Shown here in pieces: positions 45,531 through 53,485 of a stretch of 64,000 nucleotides of DNA. A program made the position numbers and the translations under genes. Under the pieces are notes generated by a model, which had not been told where the DNA came from, made no database searches, and saw nothing but the letters and a program-made list of their open reading frames with translations. Numbering within the stretch: the first letter of the stretch is position 1; each line of letters starts with the position of its first letter. This stretch comes from Brachymonas denitrificans (lineage in GTDB: Bacteria > Pseudomonadota > Gammaproteobacteria > Burkholderiales > Burkholderiaceae_C), in assembly GCF_907163135.1 (NCBI RefSeq), contig NZ_CAJQUA010000001.1:15001-79000 (forward strand), read 5' to 3'.

Positions 45531-46182
45531 ACGGCAACTGTGTGCCCCTGCCGGCACGCGGTGGCTGCGGGCGTGGCTGGCCGGCCTGGGCCTGTTGCTG
45601 GCGCTGTGGATGCTGCTTGTTCCCACAGTCGCGCGCGCTGATAACGCGTCCATCACCGATGTGCGCTTCGAGCTGACCGACGACGCCATCCGCATGACAG
45701 GGAACGTGAAGTTCAATCTGTCGGAGTCGGTCAAGGACACGCTCGACAAGGGCGTGCCCGTCTATTTCATGTTCGAGACCAGCACGCTGCGCTACCGCTG
45801 GTACTGGTCGGACAAGGAAGTCTCCAGCTACAAGCGCTACATCCGCCTCATGTATCTGCCGCTCACGCGCAAGTGGCGCGTCAACGTGAGCACCGAGCCG
45901 TTCAACCGCAGCGGGGTTGCTACCGGGGTGGTGCTCAACCAGCACTACGATTCGCTGCAAGGAGCCTTGGCCACCATCCAGCGCATTTCCAGCTGGAAAG
46001 TGCTGGATCGGGAAGACTGGAGCAATGACTCCAGCTACTCCGTCGATGTCAGCTTCAAGCTCGACGTGACGCAGCTCCAGCGCCCGCTGCAGATCGGCGC
46101 CACCGGCCAGTCGGACTGGGCGCTGAGCGCCCAGCGCTCCTACCGCCTGACCCCGCAGATCCTGGGCAAGCCGGCCGGCTGA
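45505..46182 (+). CDS. DUF4390 family exported protein
   Basis: A 225-residue protein with an N-terminal signal or anchor (LRAWLAGLGLLLALWMLL, then VARA at about residues 41-44). The DUF4390 domain follows: SITDVRFELTDDAIRMTGNVKFNLS and YRWYWSDKEVSSYKRYIRL. It probably acts outside the membrane. The start could be the ATG at 45493 or 45505; both overlap the end of rsmB. It lies 16 bases before the histidine kinase gene, as in other Burkholderiales, suggesting a shared unit. Function is unknown. Confidence 0.82.
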   Translation: MRCLPNSPERQLCAPAGTRWLRAWLAGLGLLLALWMLLVPTVARADNASITDVRFELTDDAIRMTGNVKFNLSESVKDTLDKGVPVYFMFETSTLRYRWYWSDKEVSSYKRYIRLMYLPLTRKWRVNVSTEPFNRSGVATGVVLNQHYDSLQGALATIQRISSWKVLDREDWSNDSSYSVDVSFKLDVTQLQRPLQIGATGQSDWALSAQRSYRLTPQILGKPAG

Positions 46183-46198
46183 GAGGGTAGGCCGGCCC

Positions 46199-48571
46199 AT
46201 GCTGCAAGCTTTCCGCTCCTTCTGGCGCAGCTCGCGCAACCTGCGCTGGAGCGTGATGGTCGGGCTGTCGCTGCTGCTGTCGATCGCGCTGGTGCTGATG
46301 TTCCTGCTGGCGCAGGCCACGGGCAACCGCGAAGTCTACGAGCGCAACTTCGAGCGCCTGCTGCTCATCAATCTGGTGGTGGCGGCCATGCTGTTCGCGG
46401 TCATCAGCTGGATGGCCTGGCGCGTCTGGTCGCGCTACCGGCGCGGCAAGTTCGGCAGCCGGCTGCTGCTGAAGCTGGCTGCGGCATTCGTGCTGGTGGC
46501 CAGCGTGCCGGGCGCGCTGATCTATCTGGTGTCCTACCAGTTCGTCACGCGCTCCATCGAAAGCTGGTTTGACGTGCGGGTGGAAACCGCGCTGGACGCC
46601 GGCCTGAACCTGGGGCGCAATCTGCTCGATCAATATGCCCGTGATACCGGCATCAAGACCGAATCTGCCGCCGAGCAACTGGTGGTGGTGCCCCGCTTCA
46701 ACCTGGCCCAGGAGCTGGAGCGCCTGCGGCTGCAGCAGCATACGGATCATATGGTGCTGTGGAGTCTGCAGGGAGAGCGGATTGCCAGCGCCAGCAGCTC
46801 GGAACTGACCGCGCCCCAGTTGTCGCCCTCCCGGGAGGTGCTGCAGCAACTGAAGGACGATGCGGTCGTGACCGTGATGGAGGGGCTGGATGACGAGGAG
46901 GGCGTTTCATCCCCAAGCAGCAAGCCGGCGCCAGCGCTGGACAGTCGCGCCAGGGTCGTGTCCTATACCGTGGTCCGGCCCAGTCACTTCTTCCTGCAGG
47001 ATGACGTGTGGGTGCTGCAGGTGGTGCAGGCCATTCCTGCCGACCTGCTGGATAATGCCCTCATGGTGCAGGAGGCCAACCGCGAGTATCAGGAGCGGGC
47101 GCTGGCGCGCACCGGCATGTCGCGCATGTTCATCGGCACGCTCACGCTGACGCTGATCCTGGCGATTTTCGGGGCGGTGCTGCTGGCGGCGATGCTGGCC
47201 ACGCAACTGGCGCGCCCCTTGCTGATGCTGGCCGAAGGCGTGCGCCAGGTGGCAGCCGGCGATCTGCGGCCCAAGAGCATCTACAAGGGCAATGACGAGC
47301 TGGGCGGCCTGACGCAGTCCTTCGCCGCCATGACGCAGCAACTGGCCGACGCGCGCCAGGCATTGACCAACAGCGTGGCCGAACTCGATGCCTCGCGCTC
47401 GGAGCTGCAGACCATTCTGGACAACCTGAGCACGGGCGTGATGCTGCTGACTGCGGACGGCTCGGTGATTTCCGCCAACCCGGCTGCCAGCCGCATCCTC
47501 GGGGTGGAGGAGCCGCAGTTGCTGGGCTACAGGTTGGAGGACATCCCTGCCTTGCAGGCCGTGGGCGAGACGGTGCAGCAGCAGTTTGAGGGCCTGATCG
47601 AGCATGAGCAGCAGACCGCGACGGCCGACGGCAGCGAATCGGCTGGCGCCGGGCAGGAGCCGGTGGACGAGCGCTGGGCCAGCAAGACCACGCATGATTA
47701 CTGGCAGCACACGCTGGAGCTGAACCCGCCCTCGCACGAGGGGCTGCAGCACGACGCCATCTCGCTGGTGTTGCGCGGCGCCCTGCTGCCCGGTACCGCC
47801 ATCAGCAATGTGCGCCTGCTGGTGTTCGAGGACGTCTCCGCGCTGATCTCGGCACAGCGCACGCAGGCCTGGGCCGAAGTGGCGCGCCGGCTGGCGCATG
47901 AGATCAAGAACCCGCTCACGCCGATCCAGCTCTCGGCCGAACGCCTGGAGATGAAGCTGATGGATTGCCTGGAGCCGCGCGAGCAGGCGGTGCTGGCCAA
48001 GTCGGTGCGCACCATCGTCGACCAAGTCGATGCCATGAAGCGGCTGGTGAACGAGTTCCGCGACTATGCACGCCTGCCGGCCGCGCATCTGGAACCAACC
48101 GACCTCAATGCCCTGGTGGCCGACATCCTGCACCTGTACGGTGAGGAGAATACGCCGGTCCCCATCGAGGCCGAGCTCGATCCGGATTGCCGTCTGATCA
48201 TGGCCGATGCGCAGCAGTTGCGCCAGGTCATCCACAACCTGCTGCAGAACGCGCAGGACGCGCAGGAGCAGGCCGGCCACACGGCGGAGCCGGTGCTGAT
48301 CCAGACCCAGTGGCGCCCGGCGACCCAGCGGGTGCGCCTGAGCGTGCAGGACCATGGCGCGGGCTTTCCGGAGAACATCCTGCAGCGTGCCTTCGAGCCT
48401 TATGTGACTACCAAGGCCAAGGGCACCGGACTGGGACTGGCGGTGGTCAAGAAGATTGCCGATGACCATGGTGCCAGACTGGCCATCAGCAACCGCCAGC
48501 AGGATGGCGAGGTGGCCGGTGCCCAGGTAACGCTGCTGTTCCCCGCAGCGGAGCCGGTGCAGGACGCCTGA
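46199..48571 (+). CDS. NtrY-like sensor histidine kinase
   Basis: A 790-residue membrane kinase. Three N-terminal spans (about residues 16-40, 55-78, 92-115), a periplasmic region, a fourth span near 305-330, then HAMP (ATQLARPLLMLAEGVRQV), PAS (about 395-480) and the kinase core. The phosphorylated His is about residue 567 in RLAHEIKNPLTPIQLSAERL. The ATPase has N-box HNLLQNAQDA, and G-boxes DHGAGFPENI and GTGLGLAVVKKI. It pairs with the regulator at 48688. NtrY kinases respond to nitrogen or redox state; the signal here is unknown. Confidence 0.9.
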   Translation: MLQAFRSFWRSSRNLRWSVMVGLSLLLSIALVLMFLLAQATGNREVYERNFERLLLINLVVAAMLFAVISWMAWRVWSRYRRGKFGSRLLLKLAAAFVLVASVPGALIYLVSYQFVTRSIESWFDVRVETALDAGLNLGRNLLDQYARDTGIKTESAAEQLVVVPRFNLAQELERLRLQQHTDHMVLWSLQGERIASASSSELTAPQLSPSREVLQQLKDDAVVTVMEGLDDEEGVSSPSSKPAPALDSRARVVSYTVVRPSHFFLQDDVWVLQVVQAIPADLLDNALMVQEANREYQERALARTGMSRMFIGTLTLTLILAIFGAVLLAAMLATQLARPLLMLAEGVRQVAAGDLRPKSIYKGNDELGGLTQSFAAMTQQLADARQALTNSVAELDASRSELQTILDNLSTGVMLLTADGSVISANPAASRILGVEEPQLLGYRLEDIPALQAVGETVQQQFEGLIEHEQQTATADGSESAGAGQEPVDERWASKTTHDYWQHTLELNPPSHEGLQHDAISLVLRGALLPGTAISNVRLLVFEDVSALISAQRTQAWAEVARRLAHEIKNPLTPIQLSAERLEMKLMDCLEPREQAVLAKSVRTIVDQVDAMKRLVNEFRDYARLPAAHLEPTDLNALVADILHLYGEENTPVPIEAELDPDCRLIMADAQQLRQVIHNLLQNAQDAQEQAGHTAEPVLIQTQWRPATQRVRLSVQDHGAGFPENILQRAFEPYVTTKAKGTGLGLAVVKKIADDHGARLAISNRQQDGEVAGAQVTLLFPAAEPVQDA

Positions 48572-48687
48572 ATCACGCGGGCAAGCACGGAAGCGGCAGG
48601 CGTTTTCGGCTGCGGGGCTGTCATGTCCGGCATTTCGCTGTATCATTGCCGCAACAAGTCCGTATCTTGGAAAGGCGATGCACGACG

Positions 48688-49437
48688 ATGGCAAACATTC
48701 TGGTAGTGGATGACGAACACGGCATTCGTGAGCTGCTTTCGGAGATCCTGAATGACGAAGGGCATTCGGTGGATCTGGCCGAGAACGCGGCCGAGGCGCG
48801 CAAGGCGCGTTCCGAGAACAACTATGACCTGGTCCTGCTCGATATCTGGATGCCGGATACGGACGGCGTGACGCTGCTCAAGGAATGGGCGGGCCAGGGG
48901 CTGCTGACCATGCCGGTGATCATGATGAGCGGCCACGCCACCATCGACACCGCGGTGGAGGCCACGCGCATCGGTGCCCAGTCCTTCCTGGAAAAACCCA
49001 TCACCATGCAGAAGCTGCTCAAGGCCGTGCAGCAGGGGCTGGTGCGCGAACCGGCACGCCGTCCTGCGGCGGCGCCGGTGGCGGCCGCTCCCATGCTGGT
49101 GGGCGGTGCAGCCAGCGCACCGGTGGCCCAGGTGGTGCATACGTCCCATGTTGAAGGGCAGGCCCTGGCGGCTGCGCCGGCCTATGCTCCCGTGGCCCCG
49201 GTTGCGGCTCCCTCGCCGCTGGCGACCGGCAGCCAGAGCTTCGACCTGGACAAGCCGCTGCGCGAGGCGCGCGACGAATTCGAGCGCGCCTACTTTGCCT
49301 TCCACCTGCAGCGCGAGAACGGCTCGATGACGCGTGTGGCGGAAAAGACCGGCCTGGAGCGCACCCACCTGTACCGCAAGCTCAAGCAACTGGGCGTGGA
49401 CATCGGCCGCGAGAAAAAATCGGCCGCCGCAAGCTGA
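48688..49437 (+). CDS. NtrX-like response regulator lacking the sigma-54 ATPase domain
   Basis: A 249-residue regulator. The receiver domain spans residues 1-120, with phospho-acceptor Asp52 in LVLLDIWMPD and Lys in FLEKPITM. A linker of about 75 residues rich in Ala, Pro and Val follows. The C-terminal Fis-type helix-turn-helix (FERAYFAFHLQRENGSMTRVAEKTGLERTHLYRK) includes the GL.R.HLYRKLK signature of NtrC-family regulators. The central AAA+ sigma-54 activation domain is absent, with no GAFTGA or Walker motifs. The ATG at 48688 starts MANILVVDD. Kinase upstream, terminator region downstream. Confidence 0.88.
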   Translation: MANILVVDDEHGIRELLSEILNDEGHSVDLAENAAEARKARSENNYDLVLLDIWMPDTDGVTLLKEWAGQGLLTMPVIMMSGHATIDTAVEATRIGAQSFLEKPITMQKLLKAVQQGLVREPARRPAAAPVAAAPMLVGGAASAPVAQVVHTSHVEGQALAAAPAYAPVAPVAAPSPLATGSQSFDLDKPLREARDEFERAYFAFHLQRENGSMTRVAEKTGLERTHLYRKLKQLGVDIGREKKSAAAS

Positions 49438-49468
49438 CGGCAGAAAAAATGCAAAAAGTTGGCGGGGC

Positions 49469-49498
49469 TTGAGAGAAACGTAAAAACCTTGCTATAAT
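49469..49498 (+). promoter_or_regulatory. Promoter of tRNA-Phe
   Basis: TTGAGA (49469-49474), 18-bp spacer, TATAAT (49493-49498), with an extended -10 TGC just before. The start falls about 8 bases upstream of the tRNA. Confidence 0.8.
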
Positions 49499-49508
49499 TT
49501 CAGCTTCA

Positions 49509-49584
49509 GGCTCGGTAGCTCAGTTGGTAGAGCAGCGGATTGAAAATCCGCGTGTCGGTGGTTCGATTCCGCCCCGAGCCACCA
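49509..49584 (+). tRNA. tRNA-Phe (anticodon GAA)
   Basis: Acceptor GGCTCGG/CCGAGCC, anticodon stem GCGGA/TCCGC with loop TTGAAAA (anticodon GAA), T-loop TTCGATTC, encoded CCA. Confidence 0.97.
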
Positions 49585-49606
49585 CTTTTACAGTGGTGCA
49601 AGATTC

Positions 49607-49639
49607 AAAGCGCCCAGGTTGCAGAACCTGGGCGCTTTT
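49607..49639 (+). terminator. Terminator after tRNA-Phe
   Basis: Stem AAAGCGCCCAGGTT/AACCTGGGCGCTTT with a 4-base GCAG loop, then TTTTTCTTT. A strong stand-alone terminator for the tRNA. Confidence 0.9.
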
Positions 49640-49694
49640 TCTTTACCTGATCGCCACTCTACGGCAGCAGTGTGGCGATCGTGTGTCAGTGGGG

Positions 49695-50114
49695 TCAGTT
49701 TTTCTGCAGCTTCAGGCTGGGGAACAGGATGCGCTCGCCCTTGCCGAACATCGCCTCCTTGCCCTTGCTCCAGAGGATGTAACCGTCGGCATCCTGGTAT
49801 TTGGCGCCGGAGGCGGCCGGCACCTGCTTGAGGTAATGGATCCGGCCGGAGGCAAGATGCTTGACCGTGATTTCTCCCGGGCCGTCCGAGAGCACGCGCA
49901 GCACCGGCTTGCCCTGGGCGTTGGCAAAGACCGGACCGCCATCGCCGTAGCTGGTGGGCGGTGTGGCTTCCTGTGCCGCAGGTTGGGGCTGAACGGCTTG
50001 CATGGCCGGCTTGGCCTGTGGGGCAGAAACAGCGCCGCTGCCGGCACAGCCACTCAGGCCCAGTGCCAGCGCGGCGGCGGTCAGCAGGAAGACGGGTTTT
50101 GCAGGTGGCAGCAT
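49695..50114 (-). CDS. MliC-like lipoprotein (putative lysozyme inhibitor)
   Basis: A 139-residue lipoprotein. Signal peptide ending in lipobox LSGC (Cys about residue 22) is followed by an Ala/Pro/Gln-rich linker. The C-terminal block SGAKYQDADGYILWSKGKEAMF (about 104-125) matches the MliC/PliC conserved segment SGarY...lw.kGdea that blocks the lysozyme active site. The family's N-terminal Cys motif is not seen, so the fit is partial. AGGAG seven bases before the ATG at 50114 fixes the start. It lies downstream of dadA on the same strand, 28 bases away. Confidence 0.6.
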   Translation of the reverse strand: MLPPAKPVFLLTAAALALGLSGCAGSGAVSAPQAKPAMQAVQPQPAAQEATPPTSYGDGGPVFANAQGKPVLRVLSDGPGEITVKHLASGRIHYLKQVPAASGAKYQDADGYILWSKGKEAMFGKGERILFPSLKLQKN

Positions 50115-50142
50115 GGATTCTCCTTTCTGAATGAGGGCAATC

Positions 50143-51465
50143 TCAGGCACGGCTTTTCGCAGCGAGCGGCCGGGAGCCGGGGCTGATCGCAGCGCGCGGC
50201 TGCGTGCGCTGGTAGCGGTCCAGTGCCAGCCCCTCGGTGCGGATCGCCGGCTGGCGGCCGGTGATCAGGTCGGCCAGCAACTGGCCGGAGCCGCAGGCCA
50301 TGGTCCAGCCAAGGGTACCATGGCCGGTGTTGAGGAACAGGTTGTCGTAGCGCGTGGCGCCAATCACCGGTGTGCCGTCCGGCGTCATGGGGCGCAGGCC
50401 GGTCCAGAAAGTGGCCTGCGGCAGGTCGCCGCCCGGGAACAATTCCGAGGTCACCATTTCCAGCGTGGCGCGGCGGCGCGGGTTCAGGCGCAGATCGAAG
50501 CCGCCGATTTCGGCCATGCCGCCCACGCGGATGCGCTGGTCGAAGCGGGTGAGGGCGATCTTGTAGGTTTCGTCCAGCACGGTGGATTGCGGCGCACGCG
50601 CGGCATCGCGCAGCGGGATGGTCAGCGAATAGCCCTTGAGCGGATAGACCGGCAGTTTCAGCTGCAGCGGCTCCAGCAGGGCGCGCGAGTAGCTGCCGAA
50701 GGCCAGCACGTAGCGGTCGGCGGTCAGTACTTCGCCGTCGGGCGTATCGAGTTCGACCCCGCAGATGCGCCCGCCCGCCAGTTGCAGGCGCCTGACCGGC
50801 GTGTCGTAGCGGAACTGCACGCCCAGCTCCTGCGCCAGCTCGGCCAGGCGCGTGGTGAACAACTGGCAATCGCCGGTTTCATCGTGCGGCAGGCGCAGGC
50901 CGCCGGCCAGCGTGGCGCTGGCATGGGCCAGGCCGGGTTCCACGCGGTTGAGTCCGTCGCGGTCCAGCATCTCGAAGGGCACGCCGCAGGCCTGCAGCAC
51001 TTCGGTATCGCGCGCCGCGTTGTCCAGTTGCTGCTGGGTGCGGAACAGTTGCACCGTGCCGCCGGTGCGCTGCTCGTAGGCAATGCCGGTTTCGGCGCGC
51101 AGCTCGCGCAGGCAGTCGCGGCTGTACTCGGCCACGCGCATCATGCGCTCCTTGTTGATCGCGTAGCGCTCGCTGGTGCAGTTGCGCAGCATGGCGGCCA
51201 TCCACTGCAGCTGGAACAACGAGCCATCCGGCCGGATGGCAAGCGGCGCATGCTGCTGGAACAGCCACTTCATGGCCTTGAGCGGAATGCCGGGCGCAGC
51301 CCAGGGAGTGGAATAGCCCGGCGATACCTGGCCGGCGTTGGCAAAGCTGGTTTCGAGCGCGGCGGCGGGCTGGCGGTCGATCACGACCACTTCGGCGCCG
51401 GCGCGGGCCAGATAGTAGGCGGTGGTGATGCCGATCACGCCGCTGCCGAGTACTGCAATCTTCAT
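50143..51465 (-). CDS. dadA: D-amino acid dehydrogenase
   Basis: A 440-residue FAD enzyme that oxidises D-amino acids (typically D-alanine) to 2-oxo acids, passing electrons to the respiratory chain at the inner membrane. The dinucleotide-binding GSGVIG is at residues 7-12, with Asp ending the second strand in VVVIDRQ. The C-terminal [15 protein letters not shown] and [16 protein letters not shown] complete the DAO fold. The GGAGGAG ribosome-binding site is strong. Divergent from an Lrp-type regulator that probably controls it. Confidence 0.92.
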   Translation of the reverse strand: MKIAVLGSGVIGITTAYYLARAGAEVVVIDRQPAAALETSFANAGQVSPGYSTPWAAPGIPLKAMKWLFQQHAPLAIRPDGSLFQLQWMAAMLRNCTSERYAINKERMMRVAEYSRDCLRELRAETGIAYEQRTGGTVQLFRTQQQLDNAARDTEVLQACGVPFEMLDRDGLNRVEPGLAHASATLAGGLRLPHDETGDCQLFTTRLAELAQELGVQFRYDTPVRRLQLAGGRICGVELDTPDGEVLTADRYVLAFGSYSRALLEPLQLKLPVYPLKGYSLTIPLRDAARAPQSTVLDETYKIALTRFDQRIRVGGMAEIGGFDLRLNPRRRATLEMVTSELFPGGDLPQATFWTGLRPMTPDGTPVIGATRYDNLFLNTGHGTLGWTMACGSGQLLADLITGRQPAIRTEGLALDRYQRTQPRAAISPGSRPLAAKSRA

Positions 51466-51517
51466 GTCCTGTCTCCTCCGGGAATCTCGCTATGGACGTG
51501 AAGTGTAGGAAAGACGG

Positions 51518-51561
51518 TGCAGCAAAAAATCGTGTTATATGGGATGATTGCAGAAAAAATC
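51518..51561. promoter_or_regulatory. Direct repeats between dadA and lrp
   Basis: TGCAGCAAAAAATC at 51518 and TGCAGAAAAAATC at 51549 are repeated 31 bp apart, about three helical turns, with an A-tract each. This is the sort of layout Lrp-type octamers bind. The role is inferred. Confidence 0.35.
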
Positions 51562-51598
51562 CCTGTGTTTTGGCAGCAATGCAACGGAGCCGCAGCAA

Positions 51599-52063
51599 AT
51601 GCACGAACTGGACCGCATCGACCGCAAGATTCTGGACATCCTGCAGCGCCAGGGGCGCATGTCCATGACCGAACTGGGCTCGGAAATCGGCCTGTCCACC
51701 TCGCCCTGCGCGGAGCGGGTGCGGCGGCTGGAGCGCAGCGGCATCATCACCGGCTACCACGCCCATGTCAGCCCGCAGGCGCTGGGCCGGACGGTGCTGG
51801 TGTTCGTGGAGCTGACGCTGAGCACCAAGTCCGGCGAGATTTTCGACAAGGTGCGCAAGGAGCTGATGCACATGCCCGAGGTGCTGGAGTGCCATCTGGT
51901 GTCGGGGCGCTTCGACTATCTGGTCAAGGCGCGGCTGCAGGCCATGCGCGAATATCGCGATCTGCTGGGCAACATCCTGCAGCGCATTCCGGTGCCGTGC
52001 CAGTCGGACAGCTATGTGGTGATGGAGGAGATCAAGGAGACCCTTGTGCTGGAACTGCGCTGA
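51599..52063 (+). CDS. Lrp/AsnC family transcriptional regulator
   Basis: A 154-residue regulator with an N-terminal winged helix-turn-helix (LDRIDRKILDILQRQGRMSMTELGSEIGLS...RVRRLERSGIITGYHA) and a C-terminal ligand-binding RAM domain (LVFVELTLSTKSGEIFD; VLECHLVSGRFDYLVKA). It binds amino acids and DNA as an oligomer. Being divergent from dadA, it is likely the regulator of D-alanine catabolism (DadR-like). GGAG lies 10 bases before the ATG at 51599. Confidence 0.9.
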   Translation: MHELDRIDRKILDILQRQGRMSMTELGSEIGLSTSPCAERVRRLERSGIITGYHAHVSPQALGRTVLVFVELTLSTKSGEIFDKVRKELMHMPEVLECHLVSGRFDYLVKARLQAMREYRDLLGNILQRIPVPCQSDSYVVMEEIKETLVLELR

Positions 52064-52091
52064 AGGCAGCCATACCCCGACGCAAGAAGCA

Positions 52092-52115
52092 GACAGGCCG
52101 CATCAGCGGCCTGTC
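52092..52115. terminator. Convergent hairpin between lrp and ackA
   Basis: Perfect 10-bp stem GACAGGCCGC/GCGGCCTGTC with an ATCA loop, placed between two genes that end facing each other. T tracts on either side are weak, so termination efficiency is uncertain. Confidence 0.6.
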
Positions 52116-52141
52116 CGGGTTTCAGGAGATGCCTTGGCGCA

Positions 52142-53368
52142 TCATGCCTCGGCAGCTGTCGGCACCAGTCTGGGGGTGGGGCGCGCTTCCAGGCCCACCA
52201 GTTCGTAGGTGCGCTGTGCCATGACCCATTCCTCGTTGGTCGGCTCCACGCCAATGGTGAAGGCGCTGTCGGCCGACGAGATGACGGGGCTGTTGGCCGC
52301 GTTGGCGGCCGGATCCAGCCTGGCGCCCAGCCAGCCCAGCTCCTCGCACACGCGCTCGCGGATGATGGCGTTGTTCTCGCCCACACCGGCCGTGAATACC
52401 AGCAGGTCGATCCCCTTGGTGACCGTGGCCAGCGCCGCGATTTCCTTGGCGATGCGGCGCACGTACAGCGCCAGCGCAATGCGCACGCGCTCGTTCCCGG
52501 CTTCCAGCGGCAGCAGCACCTGGGTGTCGTCCGACACGCCGGAGATGCCCTTCAGGCCGGAGTTGTGGTACAGCACGCGGCCGGCTTGTTCCAGCGTGAG
52601 CTTCTCGATCTCCATCATGTAGAGCACGGCGCCGGGGTCGAGCGCGCCGGTGCGGGTGCCCATCATCAGGCCGTCCAGTGCGGAAAAGCCCAGGGTGGTG
52701 GCCACGCTTTCCAGGTTCTGCATGGCGCACAGGCTGGCACCGCTGCCGATGTGGGCCACGATGGTACGGCCGCGCGCCAGGTCGCCATGGCGCTCGAGCA
52801 GGGCAAAGCGCATGAAATCGTAGGACAGGCCGTGGAAGCCGTAGCGGCGCACGCCGTTTTCCCAATAGGACCAGTTGAGCGGCAGGATCTGTTCCACCAT
52901 CGGCAGGGTGTGGTGAAAACCCGTGTCGAAGCAGGCTACCTGCGGCAGGCGCGGGTACATGCCGAGCAGCACGTCGATGGCTTCCAGCGCGAACGGCTGG
53001 TGCAGCGGCGCCAGCGGGATGTAGGTGCGCAGGTCGGCCAGCACCTCGCCGGTGATCACGACCGGGGCGAAGTACTTGGAGCCGCCATGCACCACGCGGT
53101 GCGCCACGGCGGACAGGCGGCGCTCGCCCTGTTCCTGCACCACCATGTTGCGGATGTGCTCAAGCGCGGAGTGGTAGGGCTTGGCGGGATCCAGTTGCAG
53201 CGGTGCCTTGGCGCTGCGGCTGGTGTCATAGGTGGGGTTCTGGCCGGTGATGCCGTTGACCTTGCCGCCCCAGGTCTTCTGGCGGGGCACGCCGTTGGCG
53301 TCGGTCTCGTACAGGGCGAACTTGATGCTGGATGATCCGCAGTTCAATACGAGGATGAGGTGGTTCAT
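52142..53368 (-). CDS. ackA: Acetate kinase
   Basis: A 408-residue ASKHA-fold kinase that interconverts acetate and acetyl phosphate with ATP. Signatures: VLNCGSSSIKFAL at the N-terminus, AHRVVHGG, CFDTGFHHTLP, GFHGLSYDF and HIGSGASLCAM. The ATG at 53368 (MNHLILVLN) is chosen because the conserved N-terminus begins there; an upstream in-frame start would add a non-conserved tail. It is last of phaC/MaoC-PTA/ackA, so it probably completes an acetyl-CoA to acetate path. Confidence 0.95.
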   Translation of the reverse strand: MNHLILVLNCGSSSIKFALYETDANGVPRQKTWGGKVNGITGQNPTYDTSRSAKAPLQLDPAKPYHSALEHIRNMVVQEQGERRLSAVAHRVVHGGSKYFAPVVITGEVLADLRTYIPLAPLHQPFALEAIDVLLGMYPRLPQVACFDTGFHHTLPMVEQILPLNWSYWENGVRRYGFHGLSYDFMRFALLERHGDLARGRTIVAHIGSGASLCAMQNLESVATTLGFSALDGLMMGTRTGALDPGAVLYMMEIEKLTLEQAGRVLYHNSGLKGISGVSDDTQVLLPLEAGNERVRIALALYVRRIAKEIAALATVTKGIDLLVFTAGVGENNAIIRERVCEELGWLGARLDPAANAANSPVISSADSAFTIGVEPTNEEWVMAQRTYELVGLEARPTPRLVPTAAEA

Positions 53369-53485
53369 GCGATGCTCTCTTGTTCTGGATGGGGACTGCA
53401 GGTGCACAAACGGCCGCACAGGGCGGCCGCCGGCACGGGCCCGCGCCTAGGAAGGCAGCGGGCCACTACGGAACGGAAGCCGCGC

